This document shows positions 7,829 through 18,649 of a DNA stretch of 64,000 bases, piece after piece. The stretch's first letter is position 1. Each line of letters begins with the position of its first letter. The notes under the pieces were generated by a model, which saw only the letters and a program-made list of their open reading frames with translations, ran no database searches and was not told the origin of the DNA. The DNA lies in the NCBI RefSeq assembly GCF_011578045.1, contig NZ_CP049801.1:2728001-2792000 (forward strand), written 5' to 3'. Source of the stretch: Acinetobacter shaoyimingii. Its GTDB lineage: Bacteria; Pseudomonadota; Gammaproteobacteria; Pseudomonadales; Moraxellaceae. The position numbers were made by a program, and so were the translations under genes.

Positions 7829-8965
7829 ATGACGCATTCAGATACTTTAGATCTCAGCCTGCAACTCTTAAGACAACCTTCAGTCACTCCAGTTGATCAT
7901 AATTGCCAAGATATTATGGCCAAACGCCTTGCAAAAATTGGCTTCAATATTGAAAACATGCGTTTTGAAGATGTCGACAATTTATGGGCTCGTCGTGGCA
8001 CTGAGTCTCCTGTATTTTGTTTTGCAGGTCATACAGATGTTGTCCCAACAGGTCAATTAGATGCATGGTCTTCAGATCCATTTAAACCTGAAATTCGTGA
8101 TGGCAAGCTATATGGTCGCGGAAGTGCAGATATGAAAACGGCTTTGGCCGCAATGGTCGTGGCTTCTGAGCGTTTTGTTGCAAAGCATCCAGATCACAAA
8201 GGTTCGATTGCCTTTTTGATTACATCAGATGAAGAAGGTCCTTCGATTAATGGTACGGTGAAAGTCGTCGAAACATTAGAAGCACGTCAAGAGAAAATGA
8301 CGTGGTGTCTGGTTGGTGAGCCTTCAAGTACCCATACATTGGGTGATATTGTCAAAAATGGTCGTCGTGGTTCGCTTAATGGTGTTCTACGTGTACAAGG
8401 TAAGCAAGGTCATGTCGCTTACCCTCACCTTGCCATTAATCCGATTCATGTCGCATCAAAAGCGATTACTGAGCTCTGTGAAACGGTATGGGATGCGGGC
8501 AATGAGTACTTCCCTGCAACTTCATTCCAGATTTCAAATATTCATTCCGGTACAGGTGCAACCAATGTCATTCCAGATACAATGGATGTGACTTTCAATT
8601 TCCGTTACTCAACTGAAGTAACTGCCGAAATACTGAAGCAACGTGTGATTGAAATTCTAGACCGACATGGTTTGCAATACAGCATCGATTGGACACTTTC
8701 AGGTCTGCCATTCTTAACCCCTGTGGGTGAACTTGTGAATGCTGCAAAACATGCCATTAAACACGTCACAGGTACGGACACCGAGTTATCAACCAGTGGT
8801 GGCACTTCAGATGGTCGCTTCATTGCACCTACTGGCGCACAAGTTTTAGAACTTGGTGTACTCAATGCCACGATTCACCAAGTGAACGAACACGTCAATA
8901 TTGATGAATTAGAGCCATTAGCTGAAATTTACGAACAAATTTTGGTTGAACTTTTAGCGAAATAA
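7829..8965 (+). CDS. dapE: Succinyl-diaminopimelate desuccinylase
   Basis: 378 residues, the normal length for this M20 zinc hydrolase. It removes succinate from N-succinyl-L,L-diaminopimelate in lysine and peptidoglycan-precursor synthesis. Seen motifs are [12 protein letters not shown] (first metal His), [14 protein letters not shown] (bridging Asp), TSDEEGPS (catalytic Glu-Glu), VGEPSS, and [11 protein letters not shown] with the final His ligand in [12 protein letters not shown] dimerisation lid lies in the middle (about 180-290). It is preceded by CCTCTCTCC rather than a strong Shine-Dalgarno. The gene is monocistronic, with a strong terminator downstream. Confidence 0.97.
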   Translation: MTHSDTLDLSLQLLRQPSVTPVDHNCQDIMAKRLAKIGFNIENMRFEDVDNLWARRGTESPVFCFAGHTDVVPTGQLDAWSSDPFKPEIRDGKLYGRGSADMKTALAAMVVASERFVAKHPDHKGSIAFLITSDEEGPSINGTVKVVETLEARQEKMTWCLVGEPSSTHTLGDIVKNGRRGSLNGVLRVQGKQGHVAYPHLAINPIHVASKAITELCETVWDAGNEYFPATSFQISNIHSGTGATNVIPDTMDVTFNFRYSTEVTAEILKQRVIEILDRHGLQYSIDWTLSGLPFLTPVGELVNAAKHAIKHVTGTDTELSTSGGTSDGRFIAPTGAQVLELGVLNATIHQVNEHVNIDELEPLAEIYEQILVELLAK

Positions 8966-8970
8966 AATCA

Positions 8971-8999
8971 AAAAAGGGATGTTAAAACATCCCTTTTTT
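8971..8999. terminator. Terminator between dapE and the chpC-like gene, probably bidirectional
   Basis: GGGATGTT (8976-8983) pairs with AACATCCC (8986-8993). It is flanked by A5 on the left and T6 on the right, so it can end both dapE and the convergent chemotaxis operon. Confidence 0.88.
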
Positions 9000-9028
9000 A
9001 TTAAAAATAGCATCGTTAAATAATGGAT

Positions 9029-9505
9029 TTAAACTTGTTCTGCTTTTAATTCGATACCCACTTCTTTCTGAATATTGGCCACATGTGGCACATGATAGAG
9101 TTCATTTTCAATACGCACATACTGCATAATCAATGAATCATCAATGTTTTTTGCATCATCTACTACTTCAGAAATACGCACACGAATCGATTTAGGCATA
9201 TCGTTGCACATTAAAGCAAAACGCTGATCTATTTCTTCACCCTCAATAATTAATGCCACACCCAATGCACTTGAAGGATCATTAAGTCGATAAACAGGAA
9301 GTTTGCTTTCATGCCATTCCACTTTATCTAGATTTGTTGGACTATCAAACGCAGATAGCACGATATTCTGTGGCAATAACATGGGTGGCTTGTTATAGCA
9401 CTGAATCACATACGCATCGATAAAGCCTGATGAAACAGTAATTAAGTGCTGTAGTTCTTGCGTACTTACTTCACTTAGCAAAGATTTCTTTGTTTTTTGT
9501 ACCAT
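9029..9505 (-). CDS. CheW-like protein of the Pil-Chp system (ChpC-like)
   Basis: A 158-residue protein, last gene of the pilG-chpA operon, 9 bases after chpA. After a charged N-terminus it shows a divergent CheW-type beta-barrel pattern (LPVYRLNDPSSALGVALIIEG, about 88-108). Position and length match ChpC of Pseudomonas, a CheW homologue thought to link extra receptors to ChpA. Similarity to canonical CheW is weak. ChpB (methylesterase) and PilK (methyltransferase) are not found in this operon, so receptor adaptation must be encoded elsewhere or be absent. Confidence 0.65.
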   Translation of the reverse strand: MVQKTKKSLLSEVSTQELQHLITVSSGFIDAYVIQCYNKPPMLLPQNIVLSAFDSPTNLDKVEWHESKLPVYRLNDPSSALGVALIIEGEEIDQRFALMCNDMPKSIRVRISEVVDDAKNIDDSLIMQYVRIENELYHVPHVANIQKEVGIELKAEQV

Positions 9506-9514
9506 TAGTCTTCT

Positions 9515-12500
9515 CTATTTGGTTTCCAAAAGTTTTTGAATCGTTGCTAACAATTCATCTTCTTGGAACGGTTTACCCATATAGCTTGTCACACCCAAGC
9601 TCATTGCTCTTTCACGATGTTTCTCACCCGTACGTGATGTAATCATGATGATTGGCAAGGCTTGGTGAACTTCATCATGTCGAATAAGACTTGTCACTTC
9701 AAAACCATCCATACGTGGCATTTCGATATCCAGCAACATGAGATCTGGTCGTACAGTATGTAGTTGTTCGATCGCATCTACACCATCTTTTGCTGTCACC
9801 ACATCGAAACCTTGTCTTTCGAGTAAACGAGATGTGACCTTACGTACAGTCACAGAGTCATCTACAATCATGATTAGGCGACGTTCATCACGATGACGAC
9901 TCACCTCGGTCGAGCTTAATGATGTATCGTGTCGATTGGTCAACTGCACTTGGCGCGCAATATTTTGACCATCTAAGATCAAACAAACTTGACCATCACC
10001 TAAAATCGTTGCCCCAGAAATGGCACCAATATTGTTGAATTGATCTCCAATAGGTTTCATCACAATTTGTGATCGTGAACCGACCAGTTGATCAACCAAT
10101 ACCGCACTGGTTTGATCTCGATTTCCTTTGATCAAAAGCACTGGTAGTGAACTCACCACACCACTCAATTTTGGTACTGCATGTCCGCCTATAAACTCTG
10201 AAAGATAACGTAACTTATAGGTCTGGTCATCAATATGAAAGGCATCATCTGCGCTACTAAAGAAGGTTTCAAGTTCTGAAGGCGCAATACGTACAATTCG
10301 ATCAATTTGTGAAAGAGGAACAGCAAATTGTTGATCCTGTACTTTCACCATTAAGGCATCACTTACTGCAACTGTGGTTGGCACTCGAATTTTAAAGGTT
10401 GAGCCTTTACCAACTTCAGATTCAACAGAAACTTCACCACCGAGCGCCTTAATACCACTTTGAACTACATCTAGCCCCACACCGCGACCAGAAATTTGGG
10501 TAATTTTTTCAGCTGTACTAAAGCCTGGATGGAAAATGAATTGCAGCACTTGCTCATCACTTAACTGTTGATCAAGTTGAATTAAGTTTTGAGCCAATGC
10601 CTTTTCTCTAATCTTATTGGCTTGAATACCTTGTCCGTCATCTGTAAATGAGATCACGACATCTGTACCCTGACGACTAATATCTAGCTCAATACGACCT
10701 GCTTCAGGTTTACCCAATTTCAAACGTGTTTGGGTGTCCTCCAAACCATGATCCAATGCATTACGGAGCATGTGTTCAAGTGGTGACACTAACTTTTCTA
10801 AAATCGTACGATCCAATTCACCTTCAGTATTGGTCACCACAAGTTCAGCTGGCTTATTCAAAGTCGTAGAGACTTGACGTACCAAGCGTTGTAAACGAGG
10901 TAATAACCGAGAGAAAGGAACTAATCGTGCACGCATCAAACCTTCTTGAATTTCCGCTTGAATACGCGATTGTTGTAATAAAATCCCTTCGGTATCTTTA
11001 ATTTTTTCAGATAAAGTAGTCTTAAAGTCCACCAAATCCGAGGCAGATTCGGCCAGTGATTTAGACAATTGATTCAGGGATGAATATTGGTCCATTTCCA
11101 ACGGATCGAAGTCTTCATAACGAGCGCCAGTTTCACCATGAATGGAGATAATTTGTGATTCTAACTCACCTTCCATTCGGCGCAACTGATCTGCTAAACG
11201 TTGAATCGCCAATTCCATTTCAGACAAGGTATGCCCAAACTGGCTAAGATCCATTTCAATACGTGAACGGTTAATTGCATTTTCACCTGCCAAGTCGATC
11301 ATTTTTTCAATGGTCTCGGCAGAGATACGAATCATCTCATCATTTTGTTCAATTTTTTCAGATTCATCCCACTCACCCAACATTGATGGTGGCTCAGTAC
11401 CATCACCCTCTTCAAAAGCAGTTGTGACTTCCTGAAGAAGTAAATCAGAACGGGTAAACTTCGTTGGGAGTTGCGCTGTGACATCCACATATTGGATATT
11501 GGCTAATTGTGTTTTTAACGACTGATCATAATCATAATTCTTCTCTAAAACAGCACCTCTGAGCCAAACAAAGGCAGATTCAAGCAAAGTATCATAGGCA
11601 TTAGAATTAAAATGATGTAAACCAAACTGCTCAAACACCATCTCTAATTCATAGGAAATCTCACTGATGAGGTCTAGCCCCACCATTTTCGAACCACCCT
11701 TAATACTATGTGCAATACGCTGTAGTTGAAGTAATAAACTACGATTATGACGCTGTTCAGTCCATTGTTGTAATAGGCTTAAACCGTCATTGATTAATTC
11801 TGCAGCTTCAGCTGTGAATACATCGAATATAGCATTTTCAGATGTGTCAGCTTTATTTACTGGATCAGGCTGACTTTGAATACCCAGTATATCTTCAGGT
11901 TGAAGATTATCATCCACAATTGAGTCTTGACCCGTTGCCATAAATGTATGAACTTCATCTATCGCTTCGGATTGAACAGCATCGAGTGTAGACTCAGCTG
12001 ATTGCTCTTGATCTGTACTCGCTTCAGTTAAAGCTTCTTCTACAGTTTCTGCATCTACAACATCTACTTGTTGCTCATCTAACTCGACAAGAGCCTGATC
12101 ATCACTCTTGGTATTTTCGGTGGTATTTTCTAATTGTTCTTCAACAATAACATCAGATACAGTTGACTGTTTTTCATCTAAAAGAACGGCGTCTTCTGCA
12201 ACGTTTTGTTCTACTACAACCTCAACTAACTCAGCTTCAACCAGTTCAGTTTCATTGGTTTCAACTTCATCTACAACTGCTGTTGCCTTGTCAGCCTCAA
12301 GTGTTGATTTATCTTCAAACAGCGCTTCATCATCAGCAAAGTCATCTTCATCTTCCGCACTCTTACGTTTTGACCAAAGTGACGCCAAAGTTTCAGGTGC
12401 TTTAATTGCACTATTTTTTTGTGGATTGACTAGATTTTTAAGGACTTCAATCACATGTGTAGCTGAGTAATCAATTTGCTCTTCTTGCAAAATTTGAATG

Positions 12501-15500
12501 CGATCAACCAAATCATCTTGAATTAAACGAATGATTTTAACCAGCTGATCACTTGGCTGCATAAGCCCCTTAATCACCATTTCATAAATCGTTTCTAATT
12601 CATGTGAAATAAGCCCGACATTTTCGGCCTGGGCCATATTTGCGCCACCTTTTAAAGTGTGCAAATGACGCATCAAATTGTTCAGCGCTTTGGTATCAGT
12701 TAAATTATCTGACCAAGTACTTAAATCAACATCTATATAACCAAGCAGCTCTTCTGCTTCTTCAATAAAGATGTCCAGTACTTCTAAATCAAAGTCGGCA
12801 ATATGATCAACTGAATCCTTCTGATCACGATCGGCTGAAATATTCTGAATCACGTAATTTAGATCACCGACTTGTGATCCCACATGTTGTGGGAGATCAA
12901 TCACATCATCAATTGGCATCGCGAGTGCAGATTCAGGGACCTCTGCGATATCATTAGTTTCTAATACTGAACTTTCTACTAATGAAGTTTCTATTTCATC
13001 AATGGTAATGTCTGTTTCAAACGACTGCGCTGCGATTGAATTAGCTTCAATTGATTCATTTTCATTAGATTCGGTAACAATAGATTCTGTTTCATTAGAT
13101 TCAATTTCAACTGGCTCAGTCGTCTGCTCTTCAGTGGCTGACTCGAATAATTCAGCTGGTTCTTGAGCCAATTCCATCGCTTGATTTTCTTCAACCAAAA
13201 CAGAGTCATCTTGCTGAATTTCAACAACACTTTCAACCGTGTCAGAAAGATCAATATTGTGAGCTTCGTTTTCTATTGCTTCGTTTTCAGTTGATACATT
13301 TTCGAGTGTTTCAATTTCGACAGCTTCGGAAACATCAGTAGATTGAAGATCGTCATTTTCCAATTCAAATTCAAACGCTAACTTTTCTTCTCCATCATCC
13401 ACATTTTCAACAAGTTCAGGCGTTTGTTCAGATTGATTTTGAGCTGATGCTGAATCTAAAAGATTTTCTCGTTCTACATGATCATCTTGCAACTGCTTAT
13501 CAGCAAGCAAATCTTGGTGTGTATCTCCTGATTGAACTTGCTCACTTTCAAAGTTAAAGTCATCGTTTAATGTATTTAAATCAAGATTTTCAATTTTTTC
13601 AGTGCTATCAATAGAAGCTTGATTTTCATTCAGTTCAGCTTTTAGGAAAGCTGCGACTTCATCATCTTGAGCTGTGCTGTTTAGTACTTCTATTTCAGAA
13701 TCATATGCAAATGCATTTTCTTTAATTTCAATTGCATCTTCAGAATCAATTTCTAAATGCTCAGCATCTACTTCATAAATTTGATCGCGTGCAGTATCAA
13801 CTAAATTGTCTTGTTCAGCTTTGATTTCTTGTTCTGAAATTTCAATTCCAGAGTCGGCCACCTCAACAGTATCCAACGCATCATTGACCAGATTGAGCTG
13901 ATCTTGGCTATCATTTGGTTTTTCTAACTCAAACTCAAATTGTGCTTCATTATTTTCTGCAATCTGATCATCTAAACCGTTTTCGTCAACAGCGTCCGAT
14001 TCAGCTTGTTGTGCTATTAGATCAACATTAATGTCATCAAACAGTGGTTGCTGCTGATCATTCACTTCATTCAGTATTTGATCCGTTGATGATGCTAAAT
14101 GAATAGCTTCTGCACTATTTAGATCCGTAGTTTCTGCATTATTAACGTCTAGTTGAGTCGTATTGTCACGCAGTGCCTCAATAGCTTTATGTGCTTCACC
14201 CGTTAATGTCACACGTTGCCCTGAAGCCAATGTATCGAATAAATGGATAAAGTTTTGATGTACATGACTAAATAACTCAAAGATATAATCATCTTCAAGT
14301 AAGGTTTTATTTTTTAATACCGACTGGTAACTTTCCTTCAACAATGTAGTGAATTCATAAATTCCAATAGCCGTTGGATTATTGGTATTGTCTATGAGTA
14401 TCTGAGCTTGATCGATGAGTTGATGGAAGTAATCAGGAAATTCTGTTTGCGCACGTTTATCAAATTCAAATTCAGCATCGAGTAGTTGATCAATTTGTAA
14501 ATTGACCAATTGCGTTACGGCACTTATTGATTGATTGGACTGTTGTACATTACTCACTTCAAAATCGTAGCCCTTCCAAACTTCTTGGAATTTTTGCACG
14601 ATCAGCATGAGATCAAATTTCTTATATTGAGGTTTTTTCAACTCATATAAATAATCTTCAACAAATTCTATATATTCGCTGAGAAGACTGTACTCTTTAT
14701 AATCAATTTCTCGATCTTCTTGAACAAAAATTTTAAAGAGATGATCGACTTTGCTGGTGGCTTCAAATATGTCATTCACATGCGCCATCGATGAACTACC
14801 GCGCAAGGTATGTAAAGCACGAATTAAACGATTAAACTGATCTGGCGTGTATTGTTCATCTTTAATAAATTTACGAATCGTATCGACATGTTCTTCAGCT
14901 TCTTCAAAGAAGATTGCCAATGTTTCTTTTGCAATATTATCGTTATCTGTCGCTTCTGTTTGTACAGAACTATCAATTATTAATTTTTCATTGATTGGAG
15001 TGACATATTCACGTACTGGTTCTTCAATCTCAAACTCATTGCTATTGTACTGATCTATAGCATCCAATTCGAGATCTGTTGAAATCAAATCATTTTGATC
15101 TGAAGTTTGGTTCAATTCCACATCATCTAAACTAAAATCATTTGCGACTGTTGCACTAATTTCAGGTACATGATCGACTGGCGCTTCAACAGTATTATTT
15201 TCCTGACTTGCTGTCTCAACGGCTTCATCACCAAATTCTAGACCGGTCAAGTCATCTGAAGAATTTAATGTTTCAGATAAATTCAATAGTGTTTTTAATT
15301 CAGGATGAACATCGACATTTTGCTGGAAGCCTTGCCCTAAGACGATCAAAGGTCTTAGGTCAATATCATGCGATTGTCGATCTTTAAATTGTTGATAAAA
15401 TTTATATTGATAAAGATTGATGACTGAAATCACAAACGCTTTTAAGTCAGGTGTTAACTCTCTATTTTTAGCAATCACTCGATTTAAATTGTCTTCTACA

Positions 15501-15757
15501 TTCCACGCTAACTCACTCGTTGATTTCGCACCAACCATACGCCCAGAACCTTTTAGCGTATGAAAGCTACGACGCAGCGTTATGATTTGCTCATCATCTA
15601 AATCACCATTAGCCCACTCCTCCAAAAGCACATTGAGAGTTTCAAAAATTTCTTCTAACTCTTCTACGAAAATCTCTAATATCTCAGGATCTTGTTCAAG
15701 ATAAGTATCTTGTGGCAACTCGATTGAGTGGTCTAAATTTTTTAATATTTCTTTCAT
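9515..15757 (-). CDS. chpA: ChpA hybrid chemotaxis histidine kinase
   Basis: 2080 residues. It is the CheA-type kinase of the type IV pilus Chp system, phosphorylating PilG and PilH. Four canonical Hpt sites are visible: His66 (FHTLKGSG), His316 (LHTLRGSS), His1033 (LHTLKGGA) and His1350 (AHSIKGGS). A fifth helical segment (about 400-540) looks Hpt-like but lacks the His motif. The dimerisation and ATPase part follows (about 1460-1790), with N box LRNALDHG near 1660, DDGQGI and GRGVGLDVV. Then come a CheW-like domain (about 1795-1935) and a C-terminal receiver whose phospho-acceptor is Asp2010 (LLDIEMP). Two very long Glu/Asp/Asn-rich linkers (about 545-960 and 1115-1300) separate the Hpt parts, and they are unusually extended. 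The start codon follows an upstream hairpin, 156 bases after pilJ. Confidence 0.95.
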   Translation of the reverse strand: MKEILKNLDHSIELPQDTYLEQDPEILEIFVEELEEIFETLNVLLEEWANGDLDDEQIITLRRSFHTLKGSGRMVGAKSTSELAWNVEDNLNRVIAKNRELTPDLKAFVISVINLYQYKFYQQFKDRQSHDIDLRPLIVLGQGFQQNVDVHPELKTLLNLSETLNSSDDLTGLEFGDEAVETASQENNTVEAPVDHVPEISATVANDFSLDDVELNQTSDQNDLISTDLELDAIDQYNSNEFEIEEPVREYVTPINEKLIIDSSVQTEATDNDNIAKETLAIFFEEAEEHVDTIRKFIKDEQYTPDQFNRLIRALHTLRGSSSMAHVNDIFEATSKVDHLFKIFVQEDREIDYKEYSLLSEYIEFVEDYLYELKKPQYKKFDLMLIVQKFQEVWKGYDFEVSNVQQSNQSISAVTQLVNLQIDQLLDAEFEFDKRAQTEFPDYFHQLIDQAQILIDNTNNPTAIGIYEFTTLLKESYQSVLKNKTLLEDDYIFELFSHVHQNFIHLFDTLASGQRVTLTGEAHKAIEALRDNTTQLDVNNAETTDLNSAEAIHLASSTDQILNEVNDQQQPLFDDINVDLIAQQAESDAVDENGLDDQIAENNEAQFEFELEKPNDSQDQLNLVNDALDTVEVADSGIEISEQEIKAEQDNLVDTARDQIYEVDAEHLEIDSEDAIEIKENAFAYDSEIEVLNSTAQDDEVAAFLKAELNENQASIDSTEKIENLDLNTLNDDFNFESEQVQSGDTHQDLLADKQLQDDHVERENLLDSASAQNQSEQTPELVENVDDGEEKLAFEFELENDDLQSTDVSEAVEIETLENVSTENEAIENEAHNIDLSDTVESVVEIQQDDSVLVEENQAMELAQEPAELFESATEEQTTEPVEIESNETESIVTESNENESIEANSIAAQSFETDITIDEIETSLVESSVLETNDIAEVPESALAMPIDDVIDLPQHVGSQVGDLNYVIQNISADRDQKDSVDHIADFDLEVLDIFIEEAEELLGYIDVDLSTWSDNLTDTKALNNLMRHLHTLKGGANMAQAENVGLISHELETIYEMVIKGLMQPSDQLVKIIRLIQDDLVDRIQILQEEQIDYSATHVIEVLKNLVNPQKNSAIKAPETLASLWSKRKSAEDEDDFADDEALFEDKSTLEADKATAVVDEVETNETELVEAELVEVVVEQNVAEDAVLLDEKQSTVSDVIVEEQLENTTENTKSDDQALVELDEQQVDVVDAETVEEALTEASTDQEQSAESTLDAVQSEAIDEVHTFMATGQDSIVDDNLQPEDILGIQSQPDPVNKADTSENAIFDVFTAEAAELINDGLSLLQQWTEQRHNRSLLLQLQRIAHSIKGGSKMVGLDLISEISYELEMVFEQFGLHHFNSNAYDTLLESAFVWLRGAVLEKNYDYDQSLKTQLANIQYVDVTAQLPTKFTRSDLLLQEVTTAFEEGDGTEPPSMLGEWDESEKIEQNDEMIRISAETIEKMIDLAGENAINRSRIEMDLSQFGHTLSEMELAIQRLADQLRRMEGELESQIISIHGETGARYEDFDPLEMDQYSSLNQLSKSLAESASDLVDFKTTLSEKIKDTEGILLQQSRIQAEIQEGLMRARLVPFSRLLPRLQRLVRQVSTTLNKPAELVVTNTEGELDRTILEKLVSPLEHMLRNALDHGLEDTQTRLKLGKPEAGRIELDISRQGTDVVISFTDDGQGIQANKIREKALAQNLIQLDQQLSDEQVLQFIFHPGFSTAEKITQISGRGVGLDVVQSGIKALGGEVSVESEVGKGSTFKIRVPTTVAVSDALMVKVQDQQFAVPLSQIDRIVRIAPSELETFFSSADDAFHIDDQTYKLRYLSEFIGGHAVPKLSGVVSSLPVLLIKGNRDQTSAVLVDQLVGSRSQIVMKPIGDQFNNIGAISGATILGDGQVCLILDGQNIARQVQLTNRHDTSLSSTEVSRHRDERRLIMIVDDSVTVRKVTSRLLERQGFDVVTAKDGVDAIEQLHTVRPDLMLLDIEMPRMDGFEVTSLIRHDEVHQALPIIMITSRTGEKHRERAMSLGVTSYMGKPFQEDELLATIQKLLETK

Positions 15758-15858
15758 AGCTTAGGCTTCTATGCTGCGTCCCATGCAGAGACTATAACCT
15801 GTCAACTTTCTTCGGCGAAGAATATCAAAAGGCCGAAACAAAGGTTATCTTCAACATT

Positions 15859-15889
15859 GAGTGGTATTTACTTCATGCAAATACCACTC
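15859..15889 (-). promoter_or_regulatory. 11-bp hairpin in the pilJ-chpA gap
   Basis: GAGTGGTATTT (15859-15869) and AAATACCACTC (15879-15889) pair perfectly around nine bases. It sits 24 bases after the pilJ stop in the only long gap (156 bases) of the operon. No U-run follows on the transcribed strand. It therefore looks more like an mRNA processing, stability or partial-termination element than a full terminator. Its role is inferred from position only. Confidence 0.6.
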
Positions 15890-15913
15890 ACTCCCCAATC
15901 ATCAATTTAATGA

Positions 15914-18067
15914 TTATTCAGGTAATTTAAAGTTGGCAACGGAATCACGTAAGGAATCCGCCATATTTGCCAATTCTGATACAGAACGAGCTGTATCAAA
16001 GGTTGCTGATGTTGTTTGTGAGGTAATTTCTTGTACGACATTCATCGTATTCGCAATATGACCTGCAGATGCAGACTGTAATTGTGAAGATTCAGAAATG
16101 TTCGCAATCAGTTTTTCTAAGTTATTTGATACCAGCTGAATCTCATCCAGTGCGACTCCAGCATCTTTCGCCAATGTTGCACCACGCACAACCTCCGAAG
16201 TCGTTTGTTCCATAGAAATAACGGCTTCGTTGGTATCGGTTTGAATGGTTTTAACCAGTGTTTCAATTTGCTTGGTTGCAGAAGCAGAACGTTCTGCTAG
16301 ACGTTGAACTTCGTCGGCTACGACCGCGAAACCACGACCCGCCTCACCTGCCATAGATGCCTGAATTGCTGCGTTTAAAGCCAAAATGTTGGTTTGGTCT
16401 GCAATATCGTTAATGAGCGAGACAATGTTACCAATCTCTTGAGAAGACTCACCCAAACGTTTAATACGTTTCGATGTTTCTTGAATCTGCTCACGAATGG
16501 TATCCATACCTTCAATCGAACGGTTCACCACTTCAGCACCATTGGATGCGATTTTTACCGAACGTTGCGCTACGTCTGCTGATTCGGCTGCGTTTGCAGA
16601 TACGTGTTCAATTGATTGTGCAATTTCATTAATCGCAGCAGATGCACCCGCAATTTCTTGCGCTTGATGTTCAGAAGCTTCTGCCAATTGATGTGTGATT
16701 TGTTGTGTATTTTGAGTATACAGTGACACCTCTTGAGAGGTTTCATTAATACGTGATACCAAGTCACGCAACTGGTCAATCGCAAAGTTAATCGAATCGG
16801 CAATCGCCCCAGTAAAATCTTCTGATACTGTTGCGTATGAACTCAAGTCACCATCTGCCAAGTCAGCAATTTCATCGAGTAATCGTAAAATCGCGTTCTG
16901 GTTACGGTCATATTCGTCTTGCAGGCGCATTACACGTAATTTATCTTCCTGACTACGGAGAACCAAAAGTTTATATGCAAAGAACAAGAACAATAAGAAC
17001 GCAATTAACAATGCGATTGCAGGAATAATTGTAGTGATTGCTGAATCAGGAGTAAGTTTATTTAAATTTTTAAATAATTCATCTGACTGCTGACCAATTT
17101 GTGATGAAGCCGTAATGATTTCACCAATATTTTCACTCTTTTCACCCAAATCATTGAAATAGGTTTTCATCAAGCTATCGTACTGGGTTTTAATCGCATC
17201 TAAATGTTCGCGCATTTCAGGATCATTGATACGATTAATCCCGACTTCAGCATCACCATTTAACTGTGCATTTAAATAAATACCAAAGGTATTTAAATCT
17301 TCATTAAAGTCAGCACCTGATGTTTCATCAAAATTCTCTGAATCTTGATTGGCAGCCTGACTTGCAGATTTTTTCGCAGTTGCACCACTCACCACTTCAT
17401 TTAATGAACGCAAAATACGTTCAGTCAATAATGATTGGTTTTTAGCAAACACAACGTCGCTACTTGATAAATTTGAATTGGTCATTAAACCAATGAGAAT
17501 GTTGTATTCTGCCTGAATATCCGGGAAAGCTTGTCCAGCAGCTTTATTGGCATCGTATAATTTATTGATCAAATCTTGCTTAGAATAAATGACATTAATG
17601 TTGTCATTCATACCATTAACTTTTACATTTTTTTTATCAACAACTTTCGTTGTCCCATTCCAGATCTTCTCAGCGTTGCTTAACTCTGCCGTTGATCTAT
17701 GTATTGAGGAAACTGTATCCAGGTTTTCAGCAAATTTAGCTTGTGAATTTCTGAGGATTTTAATGGCCTCATTCGATCCAGTCGCCATTACATCGTTACT
17801 TTGACGAGGAATCGTTTGCGACAAAAGTTTTAATTCGCCTAGACTACGCGTTAAATCGTTATTACGTGGCACCGCAACGAACAGGTACAATAAGATCAAA
17901 ACTGAGATTGTCAGTGAAATAACTGCCAATTTCAGATATCTACGAGATTGATCTGAATCCCCAAACAATTTTGTAAATTGGTCGATTTTTGATTTTAACT
18001 TACTACCGAATACCGATTTACGCTTTGGAGTAACATCGTCAGTTTTTTTCTTTTTTATGAAGCCCAT
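15914..18067 (-). CDS. pilJ: PilJ methyl-accepting chemotaxis protein
   Basis: The start is set at 18067 (MGFIKKKK) because GGGAGG lies seven bases upstream. An in-frame ATG nine codons earlier lacks such a site. The protein is 717 residues: TM1 at about 44-64, a long periplasmic PilJ-type sensor region, TM2 at about 340-363, a HAMP-like segment, then a coiled-coil signalling domain. The highly conserved tip is [20 protein letters not shown]. PilJ is the receptor of the Pil-Chp system and detects surface contact through pilin in Pseudomonas. Its cytoplasmic tip binds PilI and ChpA. Confidence 0.95.
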   Translation of the reverse strand: MGFIKKKKTDDVTPKRKSVFGSKLKSKIDQFTKLFGDSDQSRRYLKLAVISLTISVLILLYLFVAVPRNNDLTRSLGELKLLSQTIPRQSNDVMATGSNEAIKILRNSQAKFAENLDTVSSIHRSTAELSNAEKIWNGTTKVVDKKNVKVNGMNDNINVIYSKQDLINKLYDANKAAGQAFPDIQAEYNILIGLMTNSNLSSSDVVFAKNQSLLTERILRSLNEVVSGATAKKSASQAANQDSENFDETSGADFNEDLNTFGIYLNAQLNGDAEVGINRINDPEMREHLDAIKTQYDSLMKTYFNDLGEKSENIGEIITASSQIGQQSDELFKNLNKLTPDSAITTIIPAIALLIAFLLFLFFAYKLLVLRSQEDKLRVMRLQDEYDRNQNAILRLLDEIADLADGDLSSYATVSEDFTGAIADSINFAIDQLRDLVSRINETSQEVSLYTQNTQQITHQLAEASEHQAQEIAGASAAINEIAQSIEHVSANAAESADVAQRSVKIASNGAEVVNRSIEGMDTIREQIQETSKRIKRLGESSQEIGNIVSLINDIADQTNILALNAAIQASMAGEAGRGFAVVADEVQRLAERSASATKQIETLVKTIQTDTNEAVISMEQTTSEVVRGATLAKDAGVALDEIQLVSNNLEKLIANISESSQLQSASAGHIANTMNVVQEITSQTTSATFDTARSVSELANMADSLRDSVANFKLPE

Positions 18068-18109
18068 TCGGTTCCTCCCCAATACGTGGAACAAGATTCT
18101 ACGTGGAAA

Positions 18110-18646
18110 CTAGTTTATAAATTTTGTTGATGCATTTAGATATTTTGGATCACTTAATAACCGGCTAAATAAGAAGATATTCCATGCTTGATTATGCTGG
18201 CGGAAAAATCCCTGACAATACGGCTCAAGCTTTTCATCTAATTTTTCATTTTTTGAAAAAAAGCTCTTTTTATTGAAGTGTTGTATCCCAAGTACCTGAT
18301 CAACGACTAAACCAACATAATGGTCGTTGTGGCTAATGCACAATACTTTTTGAGTAGGTAGATACTGAGTACGCTGTCCGGAGATAAAATCAGCTAAATC
18401 TGTAACCGATAATAATCGACCACGAATATTCGCCAAACCTCTGACCCAACGATGCACATTCGGCACCTCAGTACAGACAGGTGGATAAATGACTTCAGAA
18501 ACTTCGCCCAATGGAGCAACAAAGTATTGCCCCATTAACTCAAAAGCAATACCAGACCATCGGTTTACCTCTCCCTCATTGCCAACATAGTTTCGATTCC
18601 CACGTTTTGACAATCTGAGTAATTCAATAAATCCATTTGCAGCCAT
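18110..18646 (-). CDS. pilI: PilI, CheW-type adaptor of the Pil-Chp system
   Basis: A 178-residue single CheW domain: the GIAFELMGQYFVAPLGEVSEV strand pair (about 33-53), VHRWVRGLANIRGRLLSVTDL (about 65-85, the receptor/kinase contact) and YVGLVVDQVLGIQHF (about 110-124). It couples PilJ to ChpA. It ends 43 bases before the pilJ start and lies three bases after pilH, so it is translated as part of one operon. Confidence 0.94.
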   Translation of the reverse strand: MAANGFIELLRLSKRGNRNYVGNEGEVNRWSGIAFELMGQYFVAPLGEVSEVIYPPVCTEVPNVHRWVRGLANIRGRLLSVTDLADFISGQRTQYLPTQKVLCISHNDHYVGLVVDQVLGIQHFNKKSFFSKNEKLDEKLEPYCQGFFRQHNQAWNIFLFSRLLSDPKYLNASTKFIN

Positions 18647-18649
18647 AGC

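Noticed and set aside
12108-12470. Ser/Thr-rich 120-residue plus-strand frame inside chpA
   Set aside because: It arises as the reverse complement of the Glu/Asp-rich linker of ChpA, which explains its odd composition.
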